A stretch of DNA of 64,000 bases from Hydractinia symbiolongicarpus (taxonomy: Eukaryota; Cnidaria; Hydrozoa; Anthoathecata; Hydractiniidae), in contig NC_079875.1 of the NCBI RefSeq assembly GCF_029227915.1, forward strand, positions 26,732,001 through 26,796,000. Direction: 5' to 3'. The notes beneath the pieces are model-generated. The model was given only the letters and a program-made list of their open reading frames with translations. It was not told where the DNA came from and searched no databases. Shown here in pieces: positions 31,350-43,911 of the stretch (positions are counted from its first letter, which is position 1; every line of letters starts with the position of its first letter). The position numbers and the translations under genes were made by a program.

Positions 31350-32500
31350 GAAGGGGAAATTCTTACGTAAAAAGCGTATTACATTCGTGACGTGTGTCGA
31401 TATCAGGTGCTTCTCAAATAAACTATTAGACTCCTAGACATGGCTACACAACGGACAACACCGCGTTAGGCTACCGCCACCGGGATGCGTGACTATCAAT
31501 AAAGTTCCAGGAGTTTCTCCACTGCTTGTTTCCCCTTTGGCCAGGGTATACCGGTCAATGTTTCTTATTCGTTTTTTAGTAACCAGTGAACTTTTGTCTG
31601 AACATTAAGGGGGTCAGCCTGAAGCCCATTATAGACACCCTTTTTCTCAAACACGTCCCTTAGAAACAATCTACTTGGCCGCCATTACTACTGAAAAGTT
31701 TTATACGTGTTTAAGAAAGAGGATGAATTGGGCTGTACCAAAGAAATATTAAGATAGTTTTGTCACTACATGAACATAGGAACTTTTATTTTTAAAATAG
31801 CAGAACGAGATTGTTTACATCGTAATTGGCAATTCTTTATTTATTTTTATTATGAAAAATTACTAATATGGTCTCTGAAACAACAATTTTTCGCAACGTT
31901 AGGCAGAAAATGTTTAACAATTCTAACATTTTATGCAGTGATATTATCAAACATGAATCATGAGCTCTTGTGTTCAGCCAACAATCTCGACTGAGGTTTA
32001 AATCAATTGTTGAGAAAAAGAAAAAATATACTTGTGTACCTCGGTTAGACAAAAAGAGAAAAATTAGAGATTTCTGTTCTAAGTTATATTAAGTTATAAA
32101 TCAAGTCAATGCACAGTTCTTTTCATATAGATATTTTGAAAGAACTGATACGCAGATTTCTTGAGTGTGTTATGTTACCAATGAAAAAGTTGAATGCCAG
32201 TTGCAAATAATTTCTATTGAAACATTATGTGAAATAATTATATCATCGTAAATTTGGAGATAACACTACTCCTGCAATATTTATTTTCTTGTTTTAAGTA
32301 ACGTAATGTAATACATAGTGACGAATTGAAGCATCCATATGGGGTAATATACATACATATACAGCAAATTAATTATTTTCTCACTAAGAAGAAGAAGAGA
32401 AAACTTGCACTTTTTCTTATAGCCATGAAAGCATGCTTGAGGAAGAAAAATTCTGCATCGCGTAAACAACAGTTTTGGGCGATATTTGATGCTTTTACTC
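31350..32500. other. No recognisable gene
   Basis: AT-rich sequence with short open frames only (for example 31,770-31,994). Towards 32,326-32,520 a Lys-rich frame precedes the Harbinger remnant and may include its damaged N-terminus. Confidence 0.4.
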
Positions 32501-32524
32501 GTGTGGTCGCTACCTTTACAACGC

Positions 32525-32743
32525 CGCTATTGGATGATGGAATACAATCAGCAATGGTTTAATGAAATTTGACAGAGAAAATTTCTTGTATCGCCAGCCA
32601 CTTTCGATTACCTTGTAAATTTACTCCGTCAGTCGCTTGAGAAACACAACACAAACTTCAGGACGGCGATTAAAGTCGATAAAAGAATAGCAGTAGCCAT
32701 TTGGAGGTTGTCCACTGCCTTCACCGTTCTCTTTTCGCCTTAA
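32525..32743 (+). pseudogene. PIF/Harbinger transposase N-terminal remnant
   Basis: The frame reads YWMMEYNQQWFNEI, a TGA, then FLVSPATFDYLVNLLRQSLE and NTNFRTAIKVDKRIAVAIWR, closing at TAA 32,741. The pattern SPATFDYLL, an xTNFRxAI block and a KRIAVxIWRLST block is that of the region before the DDE core in Harbinger/HARBI1-type transposases. Sequence to about 32,900 may hold frameshifted continuation, but no catalytic Asp was found. One stop in the frame and the missing catalytic domain make this a dead fragment. No terminal repeats were identified. Confidence 0.7.
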
Positions 32744-32969
32744 AACAATTCGTTTGGGAAGCAATCTTCTCTAATACAGCATCGCTCTGGTTGCTGCACG
32801 ATGCTTGTTGAGAATTGGAAGTTTAAGTAACATTATTTGGTGTTTCGGACAAGATGTTGTACAAATGCATCCACTCTTGAACTGAAGGTACTTCTACGCT
32901 TGGAAAAGCTTGTAAAAAATATGGTAAGTATGCTCGATAAGCGCATCTTCCATGTTCACAAATTGTTCA

Positions 32970-33655
32970 TCAACAACAAACTACTTTCACAACAACTTTA
33001 TTTTTGTCATGTTTTAATTTTTCAGGTGGCTGCATTGTTTTTATTTTTTTAAATCTACTAAATCACGATAAGACTTGCCTCGAGGTTATTTCAAAATTTC
33101 AATTAAATTGAATAAATCAAAGATGAGGTCACACAAAACTGCGCTTTATAACCATAACAACGTTAAAGATTAATCTTAAATTAATCTGACCCCCCCCTCC
33201 TTTGACACATACATTTTTTGTTGGACTTCTTAAAAGAGAAAAGGTAAAGTTATATTGTGGTGTCCTTGATTTTATTTAATAAGCGCCCTATTGTAAAATA
33301 TAAAATTAGCACCCCCTTTGAGAACTTAAATTTACTGAGAGCCGCAGTTACTTAAGCAAACACGGTACGTAATCTATAAAATTTTGATATTTCTTTTTGA
33401 GAAGTTCCTTCTTTGTTTTACTTTTACAGGTGGCATTCACCTTTATCAAAATCATAGTCCAAGCGGCAAAAAGCCTTGTTAATAAAATAATTTTTTTCTT
33501 TAAAAAAGGAAAATTTAAGAAACTCCTATTAATTGAGCCTGAATCGGTTCTTATTTTGTTTTTATTAATCGGAAAAATTTGAGAGCTCATCTCATATGAA
33601 ATTGTTCTTATAAAGAAGTGTATATTTTTTTTCGAGATATATATGCCCCGTTTTT
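32970..33655. other. No recognisable gene
   Basis: AT-rich, with a C run near 33,190 and T/A-rich open frames on both strands at 33,348-33,590 that show no motif. Confidence 0.45.
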
Positions 33656-33663
33656 ACTCACTA

Positions 33664-33790
33664 AAAACACACCCCGCTGGTGTAATGGCTATGACACTCA
33701 TGCAAATTAGAGAACCGGGGCTAGGAAAAACAATTATGCATCTAACAACGGCCCGGTAATCCGTCGGTATACCATATGGAGAGAAAAGAC
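33664..33790 (+). repeat. Probable tRNA-related SINE head
   Basis: GCTGGTGTAATGGCTATGAC resembles an A-box region and AGAGAACCGGGG the start of a T-arm region, but the B box is degraded. The layout resembles the second SINE-like copy at 34,507. Low certainty. Confidence 0.35.
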
Positions 33791-33944
33791 TCGACTAAAT
33801 TTAAGATTTGGTGGCTTTCCCCAAAATAACATTTACCCTGGGGTTTTTCCCTGATAAGATTGAATTTGAAATATATACCCGTGGGCTAATATGATACATT
33901 TATTAAGGATACGTAATCTTTGAGTTGCAGGGGGAAGTTTCTAT

Positions 33945-34165
33945 TATGGTGCCTGCCCTTGCCTTGCCGTTCCCTTGCCTTGCCAGCACTTACGGTGCCT
34001 TTGCCTACTTTTCCTTTGCCTTTACTGATGCCTACCCTACTATGCACTAGCCTGTGCCTCCCATGCTTTGCCTACACTTGCCTTGCTAATTCCTCTTCCT
34101 GTTTCCTTGCCTGTCTTTGTCGTGCCTTTTCTTGCCGTGATCAATGCCTTTGCCTTGGCAACCTC
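33945..34165 (+). repeat. CCTTGCC-rich low-complexity tract
   Basis: Pyrimidine-rich sequence built on CCTTGCC, CCTTTGCC and TGCCTT hexamer-like units. The 114-codon open frame over it is compositional. Confidence 0.75.
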
Positions 34166-34506
34166 TCCGCAATTCCTTCTATATTGATTTTGTACATTTG
34201 GGAGACTTTGACGACGTCATCGAAATTCAAGTGCGGTTCTTTTCTCCATTGCTGTCCTGCATAAGTGGAGTTTTCCACGAGTCTAATCGACTAGTTATAA
34301 AACAATATTTATGTTACATGTATTTGTATAAGTATGCATTCTGGTTAAGTCACTACTAGATTTTCTTTACAAACTTTCCCATTTAAATTTCGCTTCTTTA
34401 CGACGCATGGCTGTTAGTTCAAAAGTTAAGGGTGTGGGCAACTTTTGACAAAGGTGGAACAAAACTGTCCCTAACAGTCGATTCACTAGAAAGATGAGAA
34501 TATAAT

Positions 34507-34800
34507 AAGTGGTTAGGTTATAACTCTCGTACTTTGTGCGCGAGACCATGGTTCGATTCCCCTTCGCGGCTATTCAATATGGCTGAGTGAATGTTAGCCA
34601 TGTGAGGGAAATTGGGGAGATGTCACAATGTGTGGGCCGTTGGATGTTGCAGCGAGTTGTCTGGTAGAGCGCAGATCCTAAAATGAGCATTAAATACTCT
34701 AGGACTCCCCATCTAAGCCGTTGCCCTCCTGAAAATAAGAGACAGGGTATATCCCTAGATATTTGTGAGGCTAACCATGTAAGCTATGCGCATAAATCTA
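34507..34800 (+). repeat. tRNA-derived SINE-like repeat
   Basis: GTGGTTAGGTTATAACTC fits an A box and GGTTCGATTCC an excellent B box 30-40 nt later, with a CTCG/CGAG stem between. A non-tRNA body continues through ATGTTAGCCATGTGAGG to about 34,800. The long body and imperfect stems argue for a SINE and not a tRNA gene. Confidence 0.6.
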
Positions 34801-36895
34801 CTACACATTAAATTCCTCTTACAGTTTTATTCACTATAGCTACTTATCCCAATTGGCAGATGGCATTCAATAGCAGTAAAAACTGTTATGGTTGAAAAAC
34901 ATGCACCTTCCAAGATTGGGTGGAACTTGGTAAGGCATCCCTTGTTCTCATTTCCAACTCGTACAACATGCCTGTCAAGCGTTTTACACTTTCTCAGCTC
35001 GCCCAAGCTCTATTTGAAAAATTTCGGCGCAAAGCAACAGAGGTTACAGCAGAAGGCAATGATAACACAACTTAGTCCACCTTTATTCCCTTGAATTTTT
35101 GCTTTTTTTTAAATAAAGTCCATAAAAATCTTACAGAAGAAGAGTGAGCCTTGCCGATTTAATCCAGACTGCCTTTTATTTCCACATTACGTGTTGTTTA
35201 CTCGCCATTTTCAGTCAATGCTTATTAAATGTCTATCCACCTAAAAACAATAGAAAACGCACATCTAATTGGCTAAATGTCGGAACTATACTTTCGCCTG
35301 GTTCAACCAATCAGAGCCTAAACCTAGTTTCAATCATTAAAATAATTGTGTAATTCTTTTGGGTTGTTGTTAAATTCGTCAAAAAATCATGTTCTACAGA
35401 ACCTTTGGAGCCTGATGTCATGGAGAAGCTTTCAGGGCATACCAAGGTGATTTTTCTTATTTGTTATAAACATCTTCAACACGAGTCAAACCCGGTTCGA
35501 TTTCTGTTCTTTCTATGTTCCAAGATGTGTCCGCAATCAGAATGACACATACCTATATTGTCATGGAGAAGCATGGTAACATCAGCCTCAGCTATTATTC
35601 TTTTATGTCGAATGCTCCTCGCCAGGATGAGCCCGATTAACTTTTTTCCTTAGTGAACACAAAATATTGTCTTCTGTCTTCTCTAGACAGGCTGTCTACA
35701 TAGTTGTTAAAGTTCGCATACGCAAAATAGCGACTAAAATTCTACACTGTCACTTATAGCTTTACTTCATAGTAAGCTATATCAAAACGGCATTAAGCTC
35801 AGGCTGTCTTTTATTAAAAGAATGTTTTTTTAAATACCAGCCCTCTCGAATAAGAAGTAACGAGAAATGCTATGCTCGGCACACATGGATATATGCCATA
35901 AGAAATGCCAGTCAATGAAAGGAAAGAATTTTTTTTAAATTGGTGTTAGGATGAGACAATTTATGATGTACAAATTATAACACCGTAAAAAAAACTGGAC
36001 TATTCCGTTCTCTCGGGATGGATAATTAAAACAATGCATTGCGTTGACCGGAAAGGTTGTTGACGCAATGTGGCTTCTGCACAGTGCTTTAAATGTCAAA
36101 GTGAAGAAATTTAAACAAGTGTGGGTAAATGGCGGGAATAACTGACTCTCCTATCACCCTCTTTTCGCTCAAACTTGCAGGGTGATGCATGTCTTTTAGT
36201 ATTGCGTGCAGCAGATAAGGCTGTACTGGTTGTTTAATGGAGGGACACATGCTCAGTCGGTCTTGGGAAGACTTATGTTCTACACTTGGTATGAGGTTTT
36301 GTGGCGATGTCGACATTCTGCTGCATCTTGGCGTGTGTGTCAAGTTGTCATCTTCTGGTGGAATAAGAAACCCTTCAGGTTGAGTTTGGGTTCACACCCT
36401 GCGCCTAAAATTACTCTTGTTGCTACAGATACAAAGAATTCAAACCTGGTAATCCCAATCGGCAATCGGACTGGACACGAACTTTTCTGCCACAGTTCTG
36501 GCAACAGATCGAATTATTTTTGTATATGAGAAGCCTCAGTGAACTTTTTTGGATCATTAGAAATTAGTTAAGACACATCACTTCTCATCAACGTTCTTGT
36601 AAAGATGTTCGAAATGTTCCAACCTGTTCACGTTTATGCAGCTGGTCATGCATATGTTGTGATTTGAAGTTTATTTATGTTGTTTAAAATAGCATGAAAA
36701 TACAGTTATCGTCGTCATTTTCACGTTATCAGCAATTACATATTTAACCGCTCATTTTAAAGCGTAGAGGAAAAGAAGTGATTGTAACATAAAAAAAGGT
36801 GACTAAACCTGTTGAAAGAGATATGCACGGACGGTGATGTATAAGAGAGTTGGCGCCTGTGGGTGTTAGTGAAAAGAGGGTCTGGTTTTTGGGTA
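34800..36895. other. No recognisable gene
   Basis: Open frames such as 36,206-36,529 (107 codons) and the opposing 36,089-36,343 lack motifs. Nothing else was recognised. Confidence 0.4.
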
Positions 36896-36899
36896 CAGA

Positions 36900-37530
36900 C
36901 AAAATGATACAAAGCACCCAGATTTATTACCGAGTTCTTTTGTTTATTGATGATCTAGAATCTGTCATCAATTCAAATTACCACCATCTATATGCAGATG
37001 ATACAATCTGGCTGAATATTAACAAAATGACTACTCGGACAAAACAGAAACAATCTCTTTCGGCAACCACAAACAGTTAAAAAACGTTAAATAAATTATC
37101 AACTATATGGGTATTTCTTTAAAGAGGAGCGAAAAAGTTGAATATGTTTGGGTAATATTTGATCAAAAAATGGAATGGGAAAAGCACTCGCCATATTTTA
37201 AAACTAGAACACTTAAAATATTTTCGTACCTTGAATTATTTACCTATTAAAAACAATGCATGTTAGTTTTTAAAGCCATTAATCACATCGCTCCTGATTA
37301 CCTGAGAACTGCCACAAATGCGAAACAAGAGGAACTTCTAAAAACAGGTTCACATTTGCCTTGGTCAACACAAAATTTGGCAAAAAAACCTTCCCATTTA
37401 GAGCTGCAAAAGGGTGGAATAATGTTTCAGACTCTTTAATGTATTTAACAAATTCTAATGGAGATCATATTTTAATCTTTGGTTTTATTTTTTCCCTATC
37501 TTTTCCACAAAATACAATTCCTGAGTGATT
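36900..37530 (+). pseudogene. LINE reverse transcriptase C-terminal fragment
   Basis: Frames in order give LLFIDDLESVI, HLYADDTIW (the catalytic YADD at 36,991-37,002), then YVWVIFDQKMEWEKHS near 37,145, CMLVFKAINHIAPDYLRTAT near 37,255 and KFGKKTFPFRAAKGWNNVSD near 37,375. The last two are the standard end of CR1/Rex/jockey-like ORF2 proteins. At least three frameshifts separate them, and the endonuclease and N-terminal RT are absent, so this is a 5'-truncated dead copy. It belongs to a different lineage from the LINE at 6.4-8.5 kb, which has FADD where this one has YADD. Confidence 0.75.
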
Positions 37531-39955
37531 GATTTAGATAAATAGGGTAACAACGGGTTGTTTCATGCATCTCTATTTAAACCGAAGTTGGTATATATAT
37601 ATGAGAACTGAAATTGCAATGGAAGAGTGTATTACACCTATATAGCTGTGCGACATTGTTTACCTTTACTAAGTGCTCATTCAGAATATTATTAATTTTT
37701 AAACGTTCATATATAGCAACGGGTTGTAAACTGTGTCTTTATGTCAGCTAAAGTTGTGGGAAAGTTATTTTTTGAAAAATATATTCACTGGAACCATAAT
37801 GTTGTGTGCGCTTCATTCGATTTACGACATAATTTATATCTGTACTAAAGCGCTTCACGGAGTTCTTGTTATTTCAAAACAAAATCATTCAGGAGGATCT
37901 ACAAATGCCGCGTTATTGCTCAGAGATGTTGTTGGAAAACTATATTGGTAATTGCCCTATACACAATAATATCAGTTATTTGCTTCCTTGCAGTCCCTTA
38001 TTTATTAATCCAACATTTTGAAATAATAGTGGAAGCCTCCCTCCACAAACGTAACTTAATTGACATTTTTTAACTATATCTCACGTCGCTATGTTTAAAG
38101 ATTTTGGCTTACCAATGTGGTAAGTTCATATATTTGTGAATATTCAAAGAATTTTGCGCCATTCGCAATATTAAAAATATAACAATGTTCATAAATTTAT
38201 GATGGTTAACGATAACAATCACCATAGTCAGTTTTCTATAGAAGACCTAACTTTGGATCAAAAGATTGTTGTTTATTTTGTAAAATAATCTTATTGGGAA
38301 TGACTCCCAGACAAAATGCAAGATTTCTTTTATCTTCCGAATAGAAATGTACCTCACCAAGATTCAGTTAAATTCAGTTCAATTCACGAACTAATTCCCC
38401 TATTGATAATAGATTTAAGTTTCATTGTTGATGACAGCATGGCCAGCTTCCTGATGCCAAAAGTTATAATGCTAACGAATCCAATCAGGATACTTTCATT
38501 GAGCCAACTGTTCATAACGAATCCACCTCAAACCACAAAACTTAACATTGTTGAAACCAGGAACAGGAAAATCACATTTAGTAAAAACGATAATAAGATT
38601 TGCCAGAATAGCTAGTTTTCACTTGTCACACAAAGCAAGGTGAATTGAAAAAGCTAAAAAAGACTGTGTAAACACATTGAACGCATCGCCAAACTTATAC
38701 AAACATATTTTTATAACTTTGCGTTTGTGTCAGTTTTGCAGCAGAATTTTCATAGTGTGAACCAGGAAACGCATAAAAACACAGAAACAACAACAAAAGC
38801 AATTATATTGTTAAAAAACTTGAATTCCTTGCCAACAACTCTATTCTTCTAACACTTCACTTCCGAAGACATAAAAACTCTGGTAGCTGCCAGATCAATT
38901 TTAAAAGGCTTTTGGAATACGATGCAAAAGAATCAAAGAGAAGAATAGTCATGTATGCAGAGTAAGTGATGGGATGCTACCTTCTTTAATTTACACATGA
39001 AAGCAAACAGCTCTGGTATGTTTTTATATGTTAACACATTGTATTGGAGCTTGCAATAGATAAAAAATTTGTGAAAAAAAATTGTACTTTCCAGGGGGCA
39101 CTGTATTTGATTCAAGAACATTAATGCAATAGTCAAAGTACTTACATGTTATTTATTCCGAGTATAAGAATTCGAAAGCATTTAACTTAATTATTTATAT
39201 TTGGTTTTGTTCAATCAATCATTCCACGTCATGCTTCCTTACCTTAGGAATACTTTGTAGGAGAAAGAAAGCAGAGAAATATTATGTACACCAGGGTTAA
39301 AAAATTTGACAAGATGGGATTACGATATGAAAGCGGTGAAATACTTATTTTTTCTCACTTTAGCATGGATGGCAGTATTTCATCTCAGCTCTGCAGCTTG
39401 CAGCTGAATAACCGCCCGATAGGAATGTTGCATGAAAAAGGCTATAAAAAACAAAACGCAACATACAAATTGTTTGTTTATGTTTAAGTTATGGAGATAC
39501 GAAAAATCTGTTGTTGCGTTACCAGGTCAGTTTTAAAATTAAAGTACTACGATAGAAATATTAGAATTTATTTCTTCTGGAAAAGAGATGAAATCTCATT
39601 ATGGTAAATCCTTTACTATAATAAGATTTCAAATTCAAAAACTTTTTTTCTTCGTTTTCCCCTTGTGAAATGTTTAAATTAGAACATTAAAACCTCAAAG
39701 CATATCTCTATAATAACAGAAAATACTTATGTTACTGAAACACGAAATGCGTTAAATAAAGGATGGGTGATATTAGTGGCTGTATTATGACTGTCAAAAC
39801 TTGTCATGCCACACCACACACGAAATTTCAAATGTGGTACATAAATGACGGCGAACCAGTGAATTTATCTGTAATTTCAGCACTTTGCGATACTACTACG
39901 TAATTACGTCTGCAACATTTATGCTTTGTTTGTTTTAGTTTTTTTATAGTTACAA
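37531..39955. other. No recognisable gene
   Basis: AT-rich sequence with short open frames (for example 38,316-38,615). AACACAGAAACAACAACAAAAGCAATT near 38,780 is vaguely like the 40.15-kb block. Nothing could be assigned. Confidence 0.4.
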
Positions 39956-39964
39956 AAAAATTAT

Positions 39965-40200
39965 CAATTTTAGAAAAGAATGATGATGAGGTGACAAAAC
40001 AACTAGCCGCAATGATATTACTTGTCTAATGACAGCTGGTTATACTATAGTTAGGTTGCAACCCTCTAAAGATCTTTTAAAAAAGCAAAATCTCCCTTTT
40101 TGCAAGGATTTTCATTGACATTTACCGCAAAACACAGAAAAACAGCGACAGAACAAATATTAAAGCAATTCAAATACATGAACAGGAAGAGCAAGAAAAT
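39965..40200 (+). repeat. Dispersed coding-derived repeat block (forward copy)
   Basis: GATGATGAGGTGACAAAAC through CTTGTCTAATGACAGCTGGTT, GGTTGCAACCCTCTA and TTTGCAAGGATTT to AAAGCAATTCAAA has an inverted copy at 60,560-60,800 and a partial forward copy at 41,210-41,330. Read as protein it looks coding (TAGYTIVRLQPSKDLLKK) apart from a frame break, so it derives from a repeated gene or element. Confidence 0.7.
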
Positions 40201-40535
40201 CCTTTTGGCGTTAATTCTAAAAAGATGTTAAATTGCACACACTGCAAGAAAACCTTTTCGCTAAAGCAAAAGCTAAAACTGCATATAAAAGAATCTCATC
40301 ACACAATGCCAAAACGTATGTGTATAAAATGGTGAGTACCTGATTAAACTTTATTTTTCTCCTGATACGTTTTGTGGAGACAGTATGTGGAAACCGCAAT
40401 GAGAAGGATGGGAAGGAGGCAACTGAGTTTCAAGGATTTGATCCAAGTCAGTTATTACCTGATACTCATCCTGTAGCAACACCTGTCGATGCCCTAGAAA
40501 TGGAGAATAGCAGTGACAGAAGGACTGTCTTATAT
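40081..40535 (+). pseudogene. C2H2 zinc-finger exon and following exon, unrecognised gene
   Basis: The frame open from 40,081 encodes IHEQEEQENPFGVNSKK and then a single classical finger, C-x2-C-x12-H-x4-H (Cys codons 40,234 and 40,243; His codons 40,282 and 40,297; CTHCKKTFSLKQKLKLHIKE). It ends at a strong donor, ATG|GTGAGT, at 40,331. A second coding-looking segment at about 40,375-40,535 reads EFQGFDPSQLLPDTHPVATP. The 5' part overlaps the dispersed block shared with 60.6 kb, so the gene is repeated. Nucleic-acid binding is likely from the finger; anything more is unknown. It cannot be told whether this copy is functional. Confidence 0.5.
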
Positions 40536-42370
40536 ACATGTTGTTTTTTATAAGCATTGCGCTTATCGGATAAGGGAAAATTTTAAGCATATACTAAGCA
40601 TTATGTCGAGCCTCCAAAAATGCGTTACAATAATCCTTTTAAAAGAAAAAAAGAGGAATACAGCACTGTACTTTATAACCTTGACATTGTCCATTCATTT
40701 AAGTATTGTAGCTACTGTACTTTATAACCTTGACATTGTCCATTCGTTTAAGTATTGTAGCAAACATTCGAATTTTGAATATAATTACAAACAGAAGAAA
40801 AAATGATGATTAGATGTGAGATGAATTGCATGATGAGAGTGTTTACTTGATGGAATTGCTTGTTCGTGTATAAATCATTGTTTTCTTTTTTTTAGCTAAT
40901 ACTAGTACAATGTCAAAAGTTAAAATACGTAAGCAAAAACAACGAGTTCGGCATTTATTATCTTGCAATTTTTGCAAGTCTTGTACGAGCGGTAACGGTT
41001 CGTTTTTGCTTATTTTTTCTAGCTGAGATTTGCTCAGTGGCATTTTTAATTGATTGTAGTGTTATAAGATACTTAATTCGTCAGACAGTTTACCAAAATA
41101 CAGGATATATAACATGTATCGTTTTATCTGAAGAACTAACTCCTTGATCTTAGAGAGCAGAATTTACTGTTGTTGTATTGCAGTAATAATGTTTGACGAT
41201 GTGGTATTGTAATTATAATACTTGTCTAATGACAAGCAGTAGTAAAATGTAGAGGTGCAACCCTCTGAAGGTTTCGCATCTAAGCAAAATTTCTCTTATG
41301 TATTTTTATTAGATAAACTATTAACAATAGGAGGGCTATTGAAGGTGGGAGATCTTCTTTTCTTTTCTTGTAACTTTAGAGAAATTGCGAAATGGCACCA
41401 TCGTTAGTGTATGTTGAAAAAAGTACTCCCCATCAAACAAGATACATACGTACATATCGTGTGCTTCGCACTTTGTAATTTTCCCTCTTTTTCCTTACCT
41501 TACTATTTTTGTAGGGACTCGGTTTCAATTAAAGCAAACAGTATTTTATATTTATGCTACAATAGGTGTTAATGTCCCACAGATTTTTCCTCTTTTTTTT
41601 CATAGATCTTGTTCACGTCCATGCTATCTAAAATATACACAATTAAAATTTTTAGTTGTTAAATGGACTTTTTCCGTGCTACAGTAGAGCATGTCATAAT
41701 AGCACCATTTATGGCTCTGTTAACTTCAGATTGCACAGATGCTGACAAACGAACGTAAAACCTTGAGAAGATGCTGCATTATGAAAATACAAACATACAA
41801 CAAAAAAGAGTAGAACGGATTTAAACGAAAAAATAAATGTTAAATCTACCACCTGCACATTAGAGTGCCCAACAGGGTATCTATATACGCACGTAAATTC
41901 TGCACGAATGCTAAAGTCTAATGTCTCAAGACATGATTCTCCATTTCCTTTTGTACCAGTAAATTTGCTATTGTCTTTGTCACTTTAACATATGTATTGA
42001 TGAATATATATAGATGATTTTATGGAGAATATAACCAAACCCGTCAGTCCGGTCATTAAATCAACACTTATTACGAACTAAAATTAAACAGCCGAAGAGC
42101 AGTTCGCCTACCTTTAATTATTCATAAACAGGTCGTCTAGACCTCTATGTTGTACCAAAGCGTGTAAAATTTCTTCCAAATTTACCTTCATGCCATTCTT
42201 TATAACGTGTGGAAATAGGTTATTGAATCGTTTGGTAGTGCGTCTCAGAAGCGGAAGATCGTTTTTATGTGTGTAATCAATATAGAAAGGGTTGCGGAAA
42301 GTTTGTCAAGGCAAAGGCATTAAGATTCGTGACGCATTTCATTCAAGGGAGGGAAGAGTTGCCATAAAAG
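40536..42370. other. Mostly non-coding; partial copy of the 40-kb block
   Basis: A 40-bp direct repeat (ACTGTACTTTATAACCTTGA and CATTGTCCATTC(A/G)TTTAAGT) occurs at about 40,665 and 40,712. At 41,210-41,330 the dispersed block recurs in part (CTTGTCTAATGACAAG, GCAACCCTCTGAAG). No gene was recognised. Confidence 0.5.
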
Positions 42371-42374
42371 CACT

Positions 42375-42941
42375 ATGCAGTCACAAAAATGCTATGCAGT
42401 CAAAGTAGCAAATAAGAGATATTTGGCAGCTTTGCGTTCCTCAAATCCAAATGATTTAGTCAGCAAATATAAAATTTGCGACACCTGTGCGACAATGTAT
42501 GCGGAAAAGACAAAGGCGTACAAAGATTTAAAAATTAAACGGAATCTTTTGTCACTGTAACACTTCTATGACTTTCTACGGAGACAATTTACCTGAGATA
42601 ACACCAGATGCGATTTCAAGGATAAAAGTTAGTGTATCTCGGTATATGGGTAGATGAGAAACAAACAGATGAGCAATAATTGCTTACTCGCTTTAGACTG
42701 CCAGTAAAATCTACGGAGTAAAAAACAAAAACAAGCAAGAGCAGTGCATGCCATGATACAAAAAGTTCTTGGTGTTGTTGATCATCTGAAAACTCCAGAA
42801 CGTGGTTGCTCTAGGGAAGATGCTGCGCTTATCATTCAGTATTTTGAGAAGGAGTTGGAACAACAGAATCTCACTATAGCTTGTGAACGGGAGAAGATGG
42901 ATCTTTTAAATATAAAGAAATCTGAAAAACAGATCTAAAGC
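42375..42941 (+). CDS. Two coding-looking segments, unrecognised gene
   Basis: 42,375-42,560 reads KRYLAALRSSNPNDLVSKY with a CDTC pair (CxxC) and a Lys-rich end. 42,720-42,938 reads DHLKTPERGCSREDAALIIQ followed by a charged helical stretch (FEKELEQQNLTIACEREKMD) that looks coiled-coil. Composition is coding-like and they lie on the strand of the zinc-finger exon at 40.2 kb and the exon-like segments at 43.3-43.9 kb. One long gene is possible but unproven. No domain was recognised. Confidence 0.35.
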
Positions 42942-43290
42942 AAGGCCCGATTGTATTCCCGCATAAGTATAAATAAGAAATAGCTACCACGTTAAAAGTG
43001 TCAAATGGCAGTTAAAATTCCTCGAAAATCAAGTTGTAACTTTTTTAATAAGATTTCTTTTAAGATCATTTGCGAGGTTTGTTTTGTTTTGGTTGATATG
43101 AATATAAAGAATTTTCTATTAAGCGCCTCTTTCTTTTAGAGGGAGAGAATACTTGTTACGTGGGGTGCTTTAATGAGGGAGACGCTAATAACAAATTATA
43201 CTTCTAGGGTGATGTGTTGCAGCTTGTTTCGTTGATTCATTATTTTATCACTTTGACTGTTATAATATATGATTCCTTATTGCACCTTAG

Positions 43291-43911
43291 TTCCATCCAT
43301 AGCAAGTGTTGACCCTGCATCTGTCTTTTTGGACGAAACAGAAGAAATAGGTATAATTTCTTATTCTGATTTCTGCGAAAGCGCATGTCAGTTTCACAAA
43401 ACTATTCTAATTTCTCATAGATACAAAAAAGAAAAGGCGCTCTCTGTCCCAGTTACCGCTTTGTTTTAGCACCTTAAACTGTTAAAAACACAATTTATTT
43501 GGTCAACTTATAAAACCTGACTCAAATTTGCCAATTTTCGACGAGACAATAGGTATGTATGCTTAGCCTTGAGTGTATATTTGACAAGGAGTCGTCATGG
43601 CTCTCTTGATTGTGTAATACATCCTTTCTGTTATTATATCACAATAATTGTCAATAAATCGTCTTATCTCATCTTAGCTCTCCCTCCATAGCGACTGTTG
43701 ACCCTTCATCTGTTCATTTGGAAGAAAAAGAAGAAGGTATAATTTTGTCATTCCATGACCTGCCTTAGCAACAACCATAAAAAACTCCAGTTTTCTTCAG
43801 ATAAAAGAAGACATTTAATGTATTTCTTGTGACTTATTCTAATTTTAATTTGTTTATTTATAGAACCTGTCCGTAGTATATTGCCAAGAATAAGCAACAA
43901 CGACTCATTAG
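43291..43911 (+). other. Tandemly duplicated two-exon unit
   Basis: Exon-like segments 43,291-43,350 (SIASVDPASVFLDE) and 43,678-43,736 (SIATVDPSSVHLEE) are clear duplicates, each with an AG acceptor and a GTATAA donor. Their partners, 43,514-43,552 and 43,864-43,911, both start AACCTG and end TAG|GTATGT; the first has TATAA where the second has the acceptor TATAG. The unit repeats at about 387 and 350 bp. Acidic, Ser-containing peptides; no family recognised. Similar short exon-like stretches occur at 61.6-61.9 kb. Confidence 0.5.

Noticed and set aside
33920-34264. 114-codon frame rich in Leu, Pro and Cys
   Set aside because: Translation of a CCTTGCC low-complexity tract.
34507-34575. Functional tRNA gene
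   Set aside because: Good A and B boxes but poor acceptor and anticodon stems and a long SINE-like body.
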